Below, piece by piece: positions 8,912 to 18,916 of a DNA stretch of 64,000 nt. This DNA is from Sphingopyxis yananensis. GTDB taxonomy: Bacteria; Pseudomonadota; Alphaproteobacteria; Sphingomonadales; Sphingomonadaceae. Position 1 is the first letter of the stretch. Every line of letters starts with the position of its first letter. The position numbers and the translations under genes are program-made. A model generated the notes under the pieces. That model was given only the letters and a program-made list of their open reading frames with translations. It was not told the DNA's origin and did no database searches. The stretch covers positions 1-64,000 of the forward strand of contig NZ_JAJEWI010000003.1 in assembly GCF_020687785.1 (NCBI RefSeq), in the 5' to 3' direction.

Positions 8912-9768
8912 TCGAGACCGGGCTCGATCTGACCGGCCAGGTTGCTATCGTCACGGGCGGCGGCGGCGGAATTGGCCGGGCTTGCGCGCTCCGGCTCGCC
9001 GACTTCGGCGCCGATCTTGTCATTGCCGACATCGTGCCGGAGCGAAACGCGGAGGTTTGCGAGCGCGTTCGCGATCGCGGCCGCAGGGCGTTGGGCGTCA
9101 CGACCGACATGATGGATACGGCCGGGATTGCTGCGATGGTCGCCGCCGCCGACGTGGAGTTTGGCCGCATCGACATATTGGTCAACAATGTCGGCGGGGT
9201 GGCGAAGAAGCCGTTTGCCGATCAGAGCGAGCGCAGTTGGCGCCGGCATATCGACATCAATTTCGTCAGCTTCCTCGCTGCGACGTCGGCTGTGATTCCG
9301 GTCATGGTAAGGGGTGGCCGCGGAGGATCGATTGTCGGGATTTCCTCGATCGAAGCTACGCGCGCCGCGCCGGGCTATGCGGTCTATGCGGCGTGCAAGG
9401 CCGCGATGATCAACTTCACCCAGTCGATGGCACTCGAGCTGTCGGACGACGCGATCCGGGTCAACACCGTGTCGCCGGATCACACGATCACCCCCGGCGG
9501 CCGCGGCAATCGCAGCGGCCCCGTCGACCCTTCGACTTGGGTCCAGCGCAGTCCTGACGCTCAGGACGCAATGAACCGCCTGATCCCGCTCGGACGTGAG
9601 GGCGACGATATCGAGTGCGGTGATGCGGTCGCCTTCTTATGCTCTTCGATGGCGCGATATATCACTGGCATCAACCTGCCGGTCGATGGCGGCACCGCCG
9701 CCGCCGCGGGATGGCAGCGCACGCCGTCGCGTCAGTGGACCCAGATTCAAGGGCAGGCCCGCGAGTGA
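8908..9768 (+). CDS. SDR-family oxidoreductase
   Basis: A 286-residue classical short-chain dehydrogenase with TGGGGGIG at residues 16-23, NNVG at 93-96 (Val for Ala), Ser146/147, Tyr160 and Lys164 (YAVYAACK). Asp41 after beta-strand 2 (VIADI) suggests preference for NAD over NADP. The C-terminal GINLPVDGGTAAA segment is typical. It starts inside the stop of the NTF2-like gene (ATGA). The substrate is unknown; the family context suggests a hydroxyl on a cyclic or acyl-CoA intermediate. Confidence 0.86.
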   Translation: MIETGLDLTGQVAIVTGGGGGIGRACALRLADFGADLVIADIVPERNAEVCERVRDRGRRALGVTTDMMDTAGIAAMVAAADVEFGRIDILVNNVGGVAKKPFADQSERSWRRHIDINFVSFLAATSAVIPVMVRGGRGGSIVGISSIEATRAAPGYAVYAACKAAMINFTQSMALELSDDAIRVNTVSPDHTITPGGRGNRSGPVDPSTWVQRSPDAQDAMNRLIPLGREGDDIECGDAVAFLCSSMARYITGINLPVDGGTAAAAGWQRTPSRQWTQIQGQARE

Positions 9769-9815
9769 CGGCGAACGGTCGGCGGTCACGCCGACCCGTC
9801 AGCGGAAGCGGCCTT

Positions 9816-10794
<979 letters not shown>

Positions 10795-10851
10795 GACTGG
10801 TCCATTCTGGGCCCGGCCGATCCCGGGATTGTTTGTTGAAGGGCAGGAGCC

Positions 10852-12311
10852 GGACCTATTCTGTTGAAAAACTCCCGCTTGCAATGAAGCTGCGGTGCTG
10901 ATTCAATCATCGGGTTATCGGGAGATAAGCTGATGATGGGTGAACGGTCCGTTGTGCAGGAGGAGCTGTTTTACAGCTTCAGCATTGAGAAGCATGTTCC
11001 GGCGGATCATCTTCTGCGGTCGATCGACAGGTTCTTAGACCTTACCGGCATCCGCGAACATCTGCGGCCATTTTACAGTGAGACCGGACGGCCATCGATT
11101 GATCCCGAGTTGATGATCCGGATGCTGCTTATCGGCTATTGCATGGGCATCAGGTCTGAACGGCAGCTCTGCGAAGAGGTGCACCTCAACCTGGCCGATT
11201 CCGCGACAGTCATTTGCTGCGACATCTGTTCGAGATGACCGTCGAGCGCTGCATAGCCGAAGGCTTAGTTGGCGGCGAAGGCTTCGCGCTCGACGCAAGC
11301 TTGATCCGCGCCGACGTCCATCGGCAACGCTCGCTTCCTGGCGAAGAATATGAACTTCCTGAGGCGGGAAGCCGCGCCGTGCGCGAATATCTCGAAGTGC
11401 TGGATGATGCCGCGTTCGGCGATGCGACACCCGTCACACCAAAGCGGATCGCCTTGACGGATCCAGCCTCGCGCTGGACCGTCGCAACACGTGATGCAGC
11501 CTTGTACGCCTACAGCACCAACTATCTGATAGACCTTGATCATGCGGTGATTGTGGATGTCGAAGCTACAACTGCCGTGCGGCAAGCGGAAGTGACGGCG
11601 GGGCGGCGTATGATCGACCGCACACAGGAGCGCTTCGGCATCTGGCCTGAACGCCTTGTAGCCGATACAGCTTATGGGACGGCGGCCAATTTGGCGTGGC
11701 TGGTGGAAGATAAAAGCATTGAGCCGCATATCCCCGTGTTCGACAAATCCACACGTCAGGATGGCAGTTTTGAACGCACCGACTTTACCTATGATCATGA
11801 TGACGACAGCTATATATGCCCTGCGGGCAATCGCCTGCGCCGCTCCAATCGCAACTTCAAAACAGCCCGTCCACACGCCGATAAGGACGGCTTCATCCGC
11901 TATCGCGCGCGCCAGCAAGATTACCAAAGCTGCATCCATCGGCTGCAATGCTCACCAAAAACGCCGGCCCGCAAAGTCACCCGGTCCATTCATGAAGGTG
12001 CCCGCGACTTAGCCCGCGAAATTGCTACAACCGATGCTTATCTCGTGTCGAGGCGTCAGAGAAAGAAGGTCGAGATGTTGTTCGCGCACCTCAAACGCAT
12101 TTTGAAGCTGGATCGCTTGCGTTTGCGCGGTCCCAACGGAGCAAAGGATGAGTTCCATCTAGCCGCAGCAGCCCAAAACCTTCGTAAAATGGCAAAGATC
12201 ATTCCCTTGCAGAGCCGCGCACCAGCCTGAGGGGGATTAGCGGTTCGCTCAGCCGAATGAAGGGTTGCCGCAGGACGACGCCAGGCCCGACTTTTTCAAC
12301 GGAATAGGACC
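10852..12311 (+). mobile_element. IS1182-like insertion sequence, internally deleted
   Basis: Imperfect terminal inverted repeats of about 22 bp bound the element. The left reads GGACCTATTCTGTTGAAAAA from 10852. The right, read on the opposite strand from 12311, is GGTCCTATTCCGTTGAAAAA. Between them is one transposase gene of the IS1182/IS5-like DDE type, broken by a deletion. An AGGAG pentamer occurs near both ends (10845-10849 and 12312-12316) and might be a target duplication, but two extra bases separate it from the left repeat, so this is tentative. The element is likely immobile unless helped in trans. Confidence 0.75.
10933..12230 (+). pseudogene. IS1182-type transposase, frame broken by internal deletion
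   Basis: The first open part (from 10933, about 100 codons) has the DUF772/InsH-like N-terminus (RPSIDPELMIRMLLIGYCMG, RSERQLCEEVHLNLA). It then changes frame at about 11191. The second part resumes as LLRHLFEMTVERCIAEGL and runs to 12230. It carries the probable DDE residues: Asp in GFALDASLI, Asp in VADTAYGT, Glu in KKVEMLFAHLKR. Family members have about 25 more residues at the junction (a DHSTFSKNR-like segment). The junction reads CTGGCCGATTC, so the loss may have run between short GGCC repeats. A functional single protein is not made. Confidence 0.82.
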
Positions 12312-12369
12312 AGGAGATGCTGCCGGCGACGGTCTTATCGACCGGAACATGGTTGGTTCCGCGGCGCTC

Positions 12370-13212
12370 TCAGGCGTCGCTTAGCCGGGCAGCAAGCTCG
12401 GCGATCTTCGCTTGAGCCGTCCGAGAAAGCGCGAGCAGAGGCGCGTCTCCTAACCCGATGGCTTCGGCCACTTCGGCGAGATGATGAACATCCTTCGGCA
12501 TGTTGCTGCCGGGGCCGCTAATTTTGCGAAACGTGCGCGGGTCCGCAACGATGGCGAAGCCGTTGCTCGCGCCGGAGCTGAGTTTGATGACCTCGATAGC
12601 AACCTCGCGATCCATGCCGAGCTGCTCGGCGAGTTCGAGGGCGTCGATGCTGGCTACGACATTGGCGTAGGCCAGATTGTTGTTGAGCAGCTTGATCAGC
12701 TGCCCCGATCCGACGGGTCCAAGATGGGCGACGAGGCGCGCGAAGCTATTAAAGATAGGCCGGGCAATATCGAGCGCCTCGCTCGTCCCACCAACCATCA
12801 CGGTCATCGTCCCGGCCTTTGCGCCGTTATGGCCGCCGCTGACCGGAGCGTCGAGGACATGCACTCCGCGCGCTCGCGCAGCTTTGTCGAGTCCGATCAC
12901 GGTCTCGGGCAACAGGGTGGAATGAATCGCCAGCACCGAGCCCGGACGCATCGCATCCAGCAGCCCAGATTCGATCGTAACCTGCTGCACATCCCTGTCG
13001 TTGACGACGCAAATGCCGATGATGTCGCAGTCGGCGGCGAGCGCTGCAGGCGTCGTCGCAACTTTCGCCGCCGTATCGGACAATAGGGCGGTGCTGGCTT
13101 CGCGCCGCGCCCAAATCGTGAGTGGAAATCCGGCTTCGACGATCCGGCGCGCGATCGGAGCGCCCTGATCGCCCAGGCCGATGAACCCTGCTGTCTGCTT
13201 TTGTCCCATCAT
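12370..13212 (-). CDS. 3-hydroxyisobutyrate-dehydrogenase-like NAD(P) oxidoreductase
   Basis: A 280-residue beta-hydroxyacid dehydrogenase. The N-terminal Rossmann domain has GFIGLGDQG at residues 9-17. The substrate motif DAPVSGGHNGAKAGTMTVM spans 121-139. The catalytic Lys174 is in GQLIKLLNNN, followed by the all-helical C-terminal domain. Members oxidise 3-hydroxyisobutyrate, tartronate semialdehyde or related acids, and the exact substrate cannot be read. GAGGGAGAA precedes a double ATG at 13212/13209. It lies 22 bp downstream of the thioesterase gene on the same strand and is likely cotranscribed with it. Confidence 0.85.
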   Translation of the reverse strand: MMGQKQTAGFIGLGDQGAPIARRIVEAGFPLTIWARREASTALLSDTAAKVATTPAALAADCDIIGICVVNDRDVQQVTIESGLLDAMRPGSVLAIHSTLLPETVIGLDKAARARGVHVLDAPVSGGHNGAKAGTMTVMVGGTSEALDIARPIFNSFARLVAHLGPVGSGQLIKLLNNNLAYANVVASIDALELAEQLGMDREVAIEVIKLSSGASNGFAIVADPRTFRKISGPGSNMPKDVHHLAEVAEAIGLGDAPLLALSRTAQAKIAELAARLSDA

Positions 13213-13234
13213 ATTTCTCCCTCGTTACGTTGGT

Positions 13235-14164
13235 TCAGCGCAGGCGGAGCAGCCCTTCCTGGGCCACGCTCGCAACCAGTTTTCCTGCGCGATCGAATAT
13301 TCGTCCGCGGCACAAAGCGCGGCCGCCGCCTGCCCAGGGGCTATCCAGCGAATAAAGCATCCAGTCGCTGAAATCGGGCTGCGCATGAAGCCAGAGACTG
13401 TGATTGAGGCTGGCGTTGTGGATCCGTGTGGTGGACCAATGGGTGCCATGAGGGAGCAGGGCCGTGCTGAGCAACATCATGTCGGACACATAGGCGAGCA
13501 CGGCGCGGAGAAGCAGGCCATTGTCCGGTACGCTCGACTTGGGCTTGAACCAGAAATGCTGGACGGCCGGTTGCGGCACCGGAGAGACGAAATCGCGCGG
13601 CGTCACTGGCCTGAGTTCAATGGGCATGCTCCGCAGGGCGAAGTCGCGAACCGCGCCGATCATGGCGCCCGCCTGTTCGCGCCGGATGTCTTCCTCGCTG
13701 CGGAGGCCTTCCGGCGGTGTGACATCCGGCATGTCTTCCTGATGGGCATAGCCAGCTTCGGCGGGATGAAAGGAAGCGCCAAGGGTAAAGACCAGGACCT
13801 CCTCCTGGTACGCGACGACCCTGCGGGACGAGAAGCTGGCGCCATCCCTGTCGCGTTCTACACGAAACGCGATGGGTACTTCCGGCCGGCCGGGACGCAG
13901 AAAATGACCATGGATCAAATGGGGCAGACGATCCGCAGCAACGGTGTGCGACGCCGCCGTCAGGGCCTGTGCGAGAATCTCGCCGCCGAACAGGCGTTGC
14001 CACTTTTCGACGGGGAGCGCGGTCTGAAACCGGTCGGTGCCTGTTTCGACCAATGTGAGCGACCGGATCAGTGCAGTGAGGGTGTCGCTATCATTCGCGG
14101 TCGCAGATTCGCCGCGAGCCTTGCTCAGGCGTTCGCGCGCCAGATTTCGATCCAGGTTTGTCAT
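13235..14164 (-). CDS. tesB: Acyl-CoA thioesterase II
   Basis: A 309-residue double-hotdog thioesterase that hydrolyses acyl-CoA to free acid and CoA. Diagnostic segments are LFGGEILAQALTAASHTV near the N-terminus, HGHFLRPGRPEVPIAFRVE, SLNHSLWLHAQPDFSDWMLY, and the closing WAGGGRALCRGRIFDRAGKL. Length matches the TesB family. The ATG at 14164 gives the family N-terminus; a longer frame to 14533 is not supported. In a CoA-dependent pathway it could release dead-end thioesters and recover CoA. It is first in a two-gene unit with the 3-hydroxyisobutyrate-dehydrogenase-like gene. Confidence 0.88.
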   Translation of the reverse strand: MTNLDRNLARERLSKARGESATANDSDTLTALIRSLTLVETGTDRFQTALPVEKWQRLFGGEILAQALTAASHTVAADRLPHLIHGHFLRPGRPEVPIAFRVERDRDGASFSSRRVVAYQEEVLVFTLGASFHPAEAGYAHQEDMPDVTPPEGLRSEEDIRREQAGAMIGAVRDFALRSMPIELRPVTPRDFVSPVPQPAVQHFWFKPKSSVPDNGLLLRAVLAYVSDMMLLSTALLPHGTHWSTTRIHNASLNHSLWLHAQPDFSDWMLYSLDSPWAGGGRALCRGRIFDRAGKLVASVAQEGLLRLR

Positions 14165-14712
14165 CGGCTGTCCATATAGTATCGGTGAAAGCAACCATGC
14201 TCGCCGCGCGACGTGAGTGCACGCATAACGATTATGCCAAATCGCTTGTCGGCTTTGCGCGGCTCGCATCAATCGGGCGGCCGACGGTGCCGAAGCCGGG
14301 CGTGGTTGAACTGACGCGCTGAGCCGTGGCCGATCGCGATTGACCGGAAGGATCGACCGTTTCCGACTAGCCGATCTAGCCGATCTAGCCGGCTGCCGGC
14401 TGCCTTCGGCATGGGCATTGCCAGCGAATCTGGGGAAAACATCGCATTCGAAGGATCTCATGTGCAAACATACATAGCATTCGTGATGCCCGTTCGGGAC
14501 TGCGACGTTTCGCGTGCCTCGTCGCAAATCCACCCGGAGACAATTTGCGAACTAGGCTCGGTACACAATTGCAGAGTAATCTGGGCCGTCCGCCGCGGGC
14601 ATTGCGGCATCGGGCGATGGGGGCGGCAACGAAATGCATCTTCCACACCGCGTTATTTATGATACTCCTTCATTAATATCAGCACTCACCGAGACCGATG
14701 GAAAGGGTGCCT
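14165..14712. other. Intergenic region between divergent tesB and CoA-transferase genes
   Basis: About 550 bp with no credible gene. The open frames here lack ribosome sites and family motifs. It should hold the promoters for both flanking units. A small tandem of CCGATCTAG units is visible near 14370-14387. No clear -35/-10 pair or operator palindrome could be assigned by eye. Confidence 0.6.
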
Positions 14713-16950
14713 ATGGGCGAGGGTATTTTGCGCGGAATTCGCGTCGTCGAGATTGCCGGAGGACATGCGCTCTCGGTGACCGGCCTCCTCTTGGCCGAAG
14801 CTGGGGCCGAGTTGATCAAGGTCGAAGCTGACGCCGGCGCGCGCGGCTCTGCCTCCTTCGCCGTGTGGAATCGCAGCAAAAAAAGCGTTGGACTGGCCAT
14901 CGAGGAGGAGGACCAGCGCAGGTCGCTCGATCGCCTGCTCAGGGCAGCCGATGTCGTTCTGACCGACTGGTCTACGGACCGTCAACGCGGCGCCGGGTTG
15001 GACGAGACGGGGCTGGCACGGCAATATCCGCACCTCATACACGCTTCGATCGGGAGTTGGCCGGCAGGCCATCCACTTGCCGATCGTCCCGTCGACGATA
15101 CGCTTGTGCTTGCAGAATCGGGGTTGATGGATGAGCAGCGCGGGATACGCGAAGGTCCTATCTATCTCCGCTTCCCTCTGGGCAGCTGGGGCGCGGCCTA
15201 TCTCGCGGCCATCGGCGTCGTGGCGCGCCTGATCCAGGCGGGCAGGGGCGGCGGCGCGGGATCCGTGTCGACCAGTCTGGTGCAGGGCGCGCTTTTACCG
15301 GCGGCGATGCTCTGGCGCAGGGCGGAGCATGCGACGCAGGCCCTTGTCGGCAGCATGGGCAAAGCCATGATTTCCCCGCAATTCGAATGTAGCGACGGCG
15401 TATGGATCCACGTCAAGGCGCCGCCAGACGACGCCCCGCTGATGCGCGCTGCGCTCGATGCCCTTGGGCCGGAGCGCATCGAAGACCTTAACCGGGGATG
15501 GCCTAGCAATCATACGTGCATCAATTGGGGTGCCAACGCCCATGTGTTCAAGACTCGTCCGAGCGCTGAATGGCTGGCCGATCTGTGGGCATCGGATATT
15601 CCGGTGCAGGCCGACGTGCCGATGGGAGCCATTTACCGCGACGAACAGGCAATCGCGAACGGATATGTCATCGACGTCGAGGACCCGGACCTCGGGAGGA
15701 CACAGCAACCAGGTGTGCCATGCAGCGTCGAACCACCGATGCGCATGCAGTCGGCTGCACCGGCGTTTGGGACGACACCGATTTCGATCTGGGATGACGT
15801 GCCCGCGCCACGCCGCGAGCGTGCGCCCGATAGTCTCCCGCTCGAGGGCGTTCATATTGTCGACTTCGGCTCGTTCGTCGCAGGTCCGCTGGCACCGATG
15901 ATTCTGGGCGATCTGGGGGCCGACATCATCAAGGTCGAGGGAACCGGAGGTGACGTGATGCGCCGCGTGGAGGGGGCCTTTCTCGGCGCGCAGCGAGGAA
16001 AGCGGTCGCTCGCGCTCGATCTGAAGTCTCCGGACGCGGCCAATGTTGTCGAACGTCTCGTTCGGTGGGCGGATATCGTCCATCACAATATCCGCATGCC
16101 CGCCGCCCGGCGGCTCGGGCTCGCCAGTGACCAGGTGATGGCCATCCGGCCCGATCTCATTTTCTGCCATGTGAGTTCCTATGGGCCTGTCGGGCCGCGC
16201 AAGGACTGGCCGGGTTACGACCAGCTCTTCCAGGCGCAATCGGGATGGGAGTTCGAGGGTGCGGGCGAGGGCAATCCGCCTATGTGGCACCGCTTCGGTA
16301 TGATGGACCATCAAGCGGCGCTGGCGTCGGCGCTTGCGATGTCCCTCGCGCTTTATCACCGCGACCGGACCGGCGAGGGACAGGTGGCCGCGGGCTCGTT
16401 GCTCGGAGCCAGCATCCTGACGGTCAGCGAGACGATCGTTCTCGATGACGGAACACTGTCGCCTTTCCGTCGTCTCGACGCGCGCCAGCTTGGTGTTGGA
16501 CCCGAACGCCGGCTTTATGCCGTGAAAGACGGCTGGATAGCGCTCGTCGCCGAAGGTGCCGGAGTATTTGACCGACTGTGCCTCCTGGCGGGCGCCGCAA
16601 ATGCCGAAGCGCTGGAACCAATCCTGTCAGCTCAGTCGACCACGGCCGTGATCGCAATGGCAAACGCGGCAGGCGCCTTCGCGGTCGCTGCCCATACCGA
16701 TCATCGCGACGCCTTTTTCGATGATCGCGACAATCGACGCCTCGGACTTGTTCAATCCTATCAGCACGGAAGGCTCGGTCGTCTGGAGATGCCGGGTGCC
16801 TTTCTGCATTTCGGTGCGCGCCCGGCGACGGGAGCGCTGCCGCCACCCGACGTTGGCGAACATAGCGTATCGGTGCTCGACGAAATCGGGCTGGCGGACG
16901 AAACCGCCGAGCTGGTTGGCGCGGGGGTGGTGCATGATGGCGCGCGCTAG
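14713..16950 (+). CDS. Family III CoA-transferase, tandem double domain
   Basis: A 745-residue protein with two CaiB/BaiF (family III) CoA-transferase domains in tandem, about residues 5-360 and 380-745. Each begins with the signature: IRVVEIAGGHALSVTGLLLAEAGAELIKVE first, then VHIVDFGSF, with GPLAPMILGDLGADIIKVE following. These enzymes move CoA between acids through an aspartyl-CoA thioester. In domain 2 the region matching the catalytic Asp contains MMDHQAALASA. In domain 1 the equivalent stretch reads SWGAAYLAAI without Asp, so only domain 2 may be catalytic (inference). The ATG at 14713 has GGAAAGGG seven bases upstream; an in-frame ATG at 14698 is less likely. Confidence 0.85.
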   Translation: MGEGILRGIRVVEIAGGHALSVTGLLLAEAGAELIKVEADAGARGSASFAVWNRSKKSVGLAIEEEDQRRSLDRLLRAADVVLTDWSTDRQRGAGLDETGLARQYPHLIHASIGSWPAGHPLADRPVDDTLVLAESGLMDEQRGIREGPIYLRFPLGSWGAAYLAAIGVVARLIQAGRGGGAGSVSTSLVQGALLPAAMLWRRAEHATQALVGSMGKAMISPQFECSDGVWIHVKAPPDDAPLMRAALDALGPERIEDLNRGWPSNHTCINWGANAHVFKTRPSAEWLADLWASDIPVQADVPMGAIYRDEQAIANGYVIDVEDPDLGRTQQPGVPCSVEPPMRMQSAAPAFGTTPISIWDDVPAPRRERAPDSLPLEGVHIVDFGSFVAGPLAPMILGDLGADIIKVEGTGGDVMRRVEGAFLGAQRGKRSLALDLKSPDAANVVERLVRWADIVHHNIRMPAARRLGLASDQVMAIRPDLIFCHVSSYGPVGPRKDWPGYDQLFQAQSGWEFEGAGEGNPPMWHRFGMMDHQAALASALAMSLALYHRDRTGEGQVAAGSLLGASILTVSETIVLDDGTLSPFRRLDARQLGVGPERRLYAVKDGWIALVAEGAGVFDRLCLLAGAANAEALEPILSAQSTTAVIAMANAAGAFAVAAHTDHRDAFFDDRDNRRLGLVQSYQHGRLGRLEMPGAFLHFGARPATGALPPPDVGEHSVSVLDEIGLADETAELVGAGVVHDGAR

Positions 16951-17126
16951 GAGGCGCGCCCTCCGCTCGACCGGGGCGCGAATTTGCCATTGCGCGGAGT
17001 TATATATTAGGGCCTCATGTGAAGTCCGTCACGGCCTGCGATCCTTATCGCAGAGAAACGCGGTCAGCAGCGCGAGCGGGCGGTTTGCGTCGAAGCCGGA
17101 CCGGTGCAAAACAGGGAAAATGAATC

Positions 17127-17807
17127 GTGTCCAGCGAAGCCTTGACTGAAAAAAAGCCGCGCAAACCCGACGGCGTGCCGGTACGCCGGGCGAATGCTGC
17201 TCGATCGAAGCGCGCGAAGTCGGAGATCACGCGCTCGCGCCTATGTGCTGCGGCTGCCCGCCTGATCGAACAGAAGTCGCTCCGCATGATTACGGTTTCC
17301 GAACTGACGACCCTAGCCGGTGTCGCTCCCTCTACTTTCTATATTTATTTCGCCGACGTCGATGAGGTGGTGCTCGCCTTGCTCGAAGAGGCCACTGCAG
17401 AGATGCCCGACCTTGGTGCTTACGCTCGGGGCATTACACTAGAACGTCTCGAGACGAGCGTCCGCGAATTGGTGCACGAATATCTCGCATTTTGGGATAA
17501 ATATTACGCCCTCTTGCGAATCCGCAACCTCGCTGCCGACGAGGGCGAAGCGCGGTTCAGGGACGCGCGCGGCAAGATGCTGGGTCCGCTTCTGTTCGCG
17601 CTGGCCGAAAAAATCGAGGAGATGCGCGGCGAGGACTTGAGCGCGCGAACTCCACCGCTCGCGATTGCATCGGTCGTGTCGGGCTCGATGGAACGGCTTG
17701 CTTCGTTCATCCGCTTTCGCCACGCATCGCCCGATATGTCTCGCAAACGGCTGATCGACGCGGAGGTTTTCCTGATCTGCCAGCTCTTGGGGAAAGGCAA
17801 AGTCTAG
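17127..17807 (+). CDS. TetR-family transcriptional regulator
   Basis: A 226-residue TetR-type regulator. A basic N-terminal extension precedes the DNA-binding helix-turn-helix at about residues 33-78, with recognition segment TLAGVAPSTFYIYFADVDEV. A helical ligand-binding domain follows. The start is GTG at 17127 with AGGGAAAA upstream. It is the only regulator in the catabolic half, so it is the natural candidate for control of the flanking operons, perhaps with an acyl-CoA effector. No operator palindrome was identified. Confidence 0.88.
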   Translation: MSSEALTEKKPRKPDGVPVRRANAARSKRAKSEITRSRLCAAAARLIEQKSLRMITVSELTTLAGVAPSTFYIYFADVDEVVLALLEEATAEMPDLGAYARGITLERLETSVRELVHEYLAFWDKYYALLRIRNLAADEGEARFRDARGKMLGPLLFALAEKIEEMRGEDLSARTPPLAIASVVSGSMERLASFIRFRHASPDMSRKRLIDAEVFLICQLLGKGKV

Positions 17808-18017
17808 CCGCCGTCTCCCGCCGCCGGGACGCGAACGCATAGCTGAGGCGCGCGGCCGGACGCCGTCATTGCGACAGGCCTCGGCGACGCTGCCTCCGGC
17901 GCTTTGCATCCGGGTTGGCATGGGACCGACCCACCGTACTTATGCTTTGTGAGCGTGGTGGGGCGAGACAATCCCCCCGGCGCGGAGCTTCATCGCAAGC
18001 TGCCCGGCGCCTATTGC

Positions 18018-18884
18018 ATGGTCATGACCACCGGCCGTTCCTCCGACTCGCAAGGCGCTGCGCCGACGAAAGCTGCGTCGGCTCCCCCTGCGGGGCTCCA
18101 TCGGATCATCCGATTGCACGCCATCGATGGTGAGGTTCGCAGTGCCTTGGAAGATGATTTTCATCATTTCAGGGTTTTGATCCGCCATGATGGTACCCGG
18201 GTCACCAATGTCGAGGCGACGGCGCTCCGGCAGCCCTTTTCCCTCTGTGGCGCTGCCGGGGGCCGCCTTGATGAGCTAGTAGGTCAGCGCCTTCTACGCG
18301 ATACCACGCAGTTCTTCAGGATTCACGACGCGCTGCTGCAATGCACGCACCAGTTCGACCTCGCCACGCTTGCGATCGCGCTTGCGGCGCGCGGTGGCAG
18401 CGCGAGGCATTATCATGCTTTCGTGGAGGACGGCGCCGCGGTCGAGCAGCGGCGGGCTACCCTGCGGCGCGATGGCGAGACGGTCCTGCGCTGGGCTTTT
18501 CAGGACGGCATCATTGAAGCCCCCGACCCATATCGTGGGCACATGCTGGGACGCGGGTTCACTGCCTGGGCAGGGACGAGCCTCGATACCGACGATGCCG
18601 AGGCCGCATTGGTTTTGCGGCGCGCGATATTCATTTCCGGCGGGCGCGGCCGCACCGAAGAACTCGATCGGCAGCCGCATGCGGTCGCTCGCGGCGGTTG
18701 CTGGGTCCAGCAACCCGAGCGGGCCTCGCTGGCGACACGTGAGAAGGGCACGTCGCGCGATCACTCGGATCGACCTCATCAACTCACGGCCGGCGACGAC
18801 GGTTGGCTTGCCTTTGAAGACGCGGAAGATATCTGTTCGTCGCCAACTGTAACGCTAGATAGTGACGACCCGTCACAAATCTGA
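18018..18884 (+). CDS. DUF2889 domain protein
   Basis: About 288 residues. The N-terminal part matches DUF2889: HRIIRLHAIDGEVRSALEDD, HHFRVLIRHDGTRVTNVEA, ALRQPFSLCGAAGG. A second block around HQFDLATLAIALAA and a C-terminal part rich in Asp/Glu follow. The biochemical role of DUF2889 is unknown; it recurs beside amidohydrolase and aromatic or steroid-type degradation genes. The start is uncertain: ATGs at 18018 and 18024 are possible and the frame is open to 17904, none with a strong ribosome site. It ends 32 bp before the amidohydrolase and is probably in one unit with it. Confidence 0.68.
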   Translation: MVMTTGRSSDSQGAAPTKAASAPPAGLHRIIRLHAIDGEVRSALEDDFHHFRVLIRHDGTRVTNVEATALRQPFSLCGAAGGRLDELVGQRLLRDTTQFFRIHDALLQCTHQFDLATLAIALAARGGSARHYHAFVEDGAAVEQRRATLRRDGETVLRWAFQDGIIEAPDPYRGHMLGRGFTAWAGTSLDTDDAEAALVLRRAIFISGGRGRTEELDRQPHAVARGGCWVQQPERASLATREKGTSRDHSDRPHQLTAGDDGWLAFEDAEDICSSPTVTLDSDDPSQI

Positions 18885-18916
18885 TACACCATGTTCAAAC
18901 AAGTGGAGAGGCACCG

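Noticed and set aside
12242..12360. An open minus-strand stretch across the right end of the IS that reads like a protein C-terminus
   Set aside because: It passes through the IS terminal repeat and has no start or matching upstream part; most likely chance.
15295..16359. A 354-codon minus-strand open frame opposite the CoA-transferase
   Set aside because: Shadow of the tandem CoA-transferase gene; His/Arg-rich with no recognisable domain.
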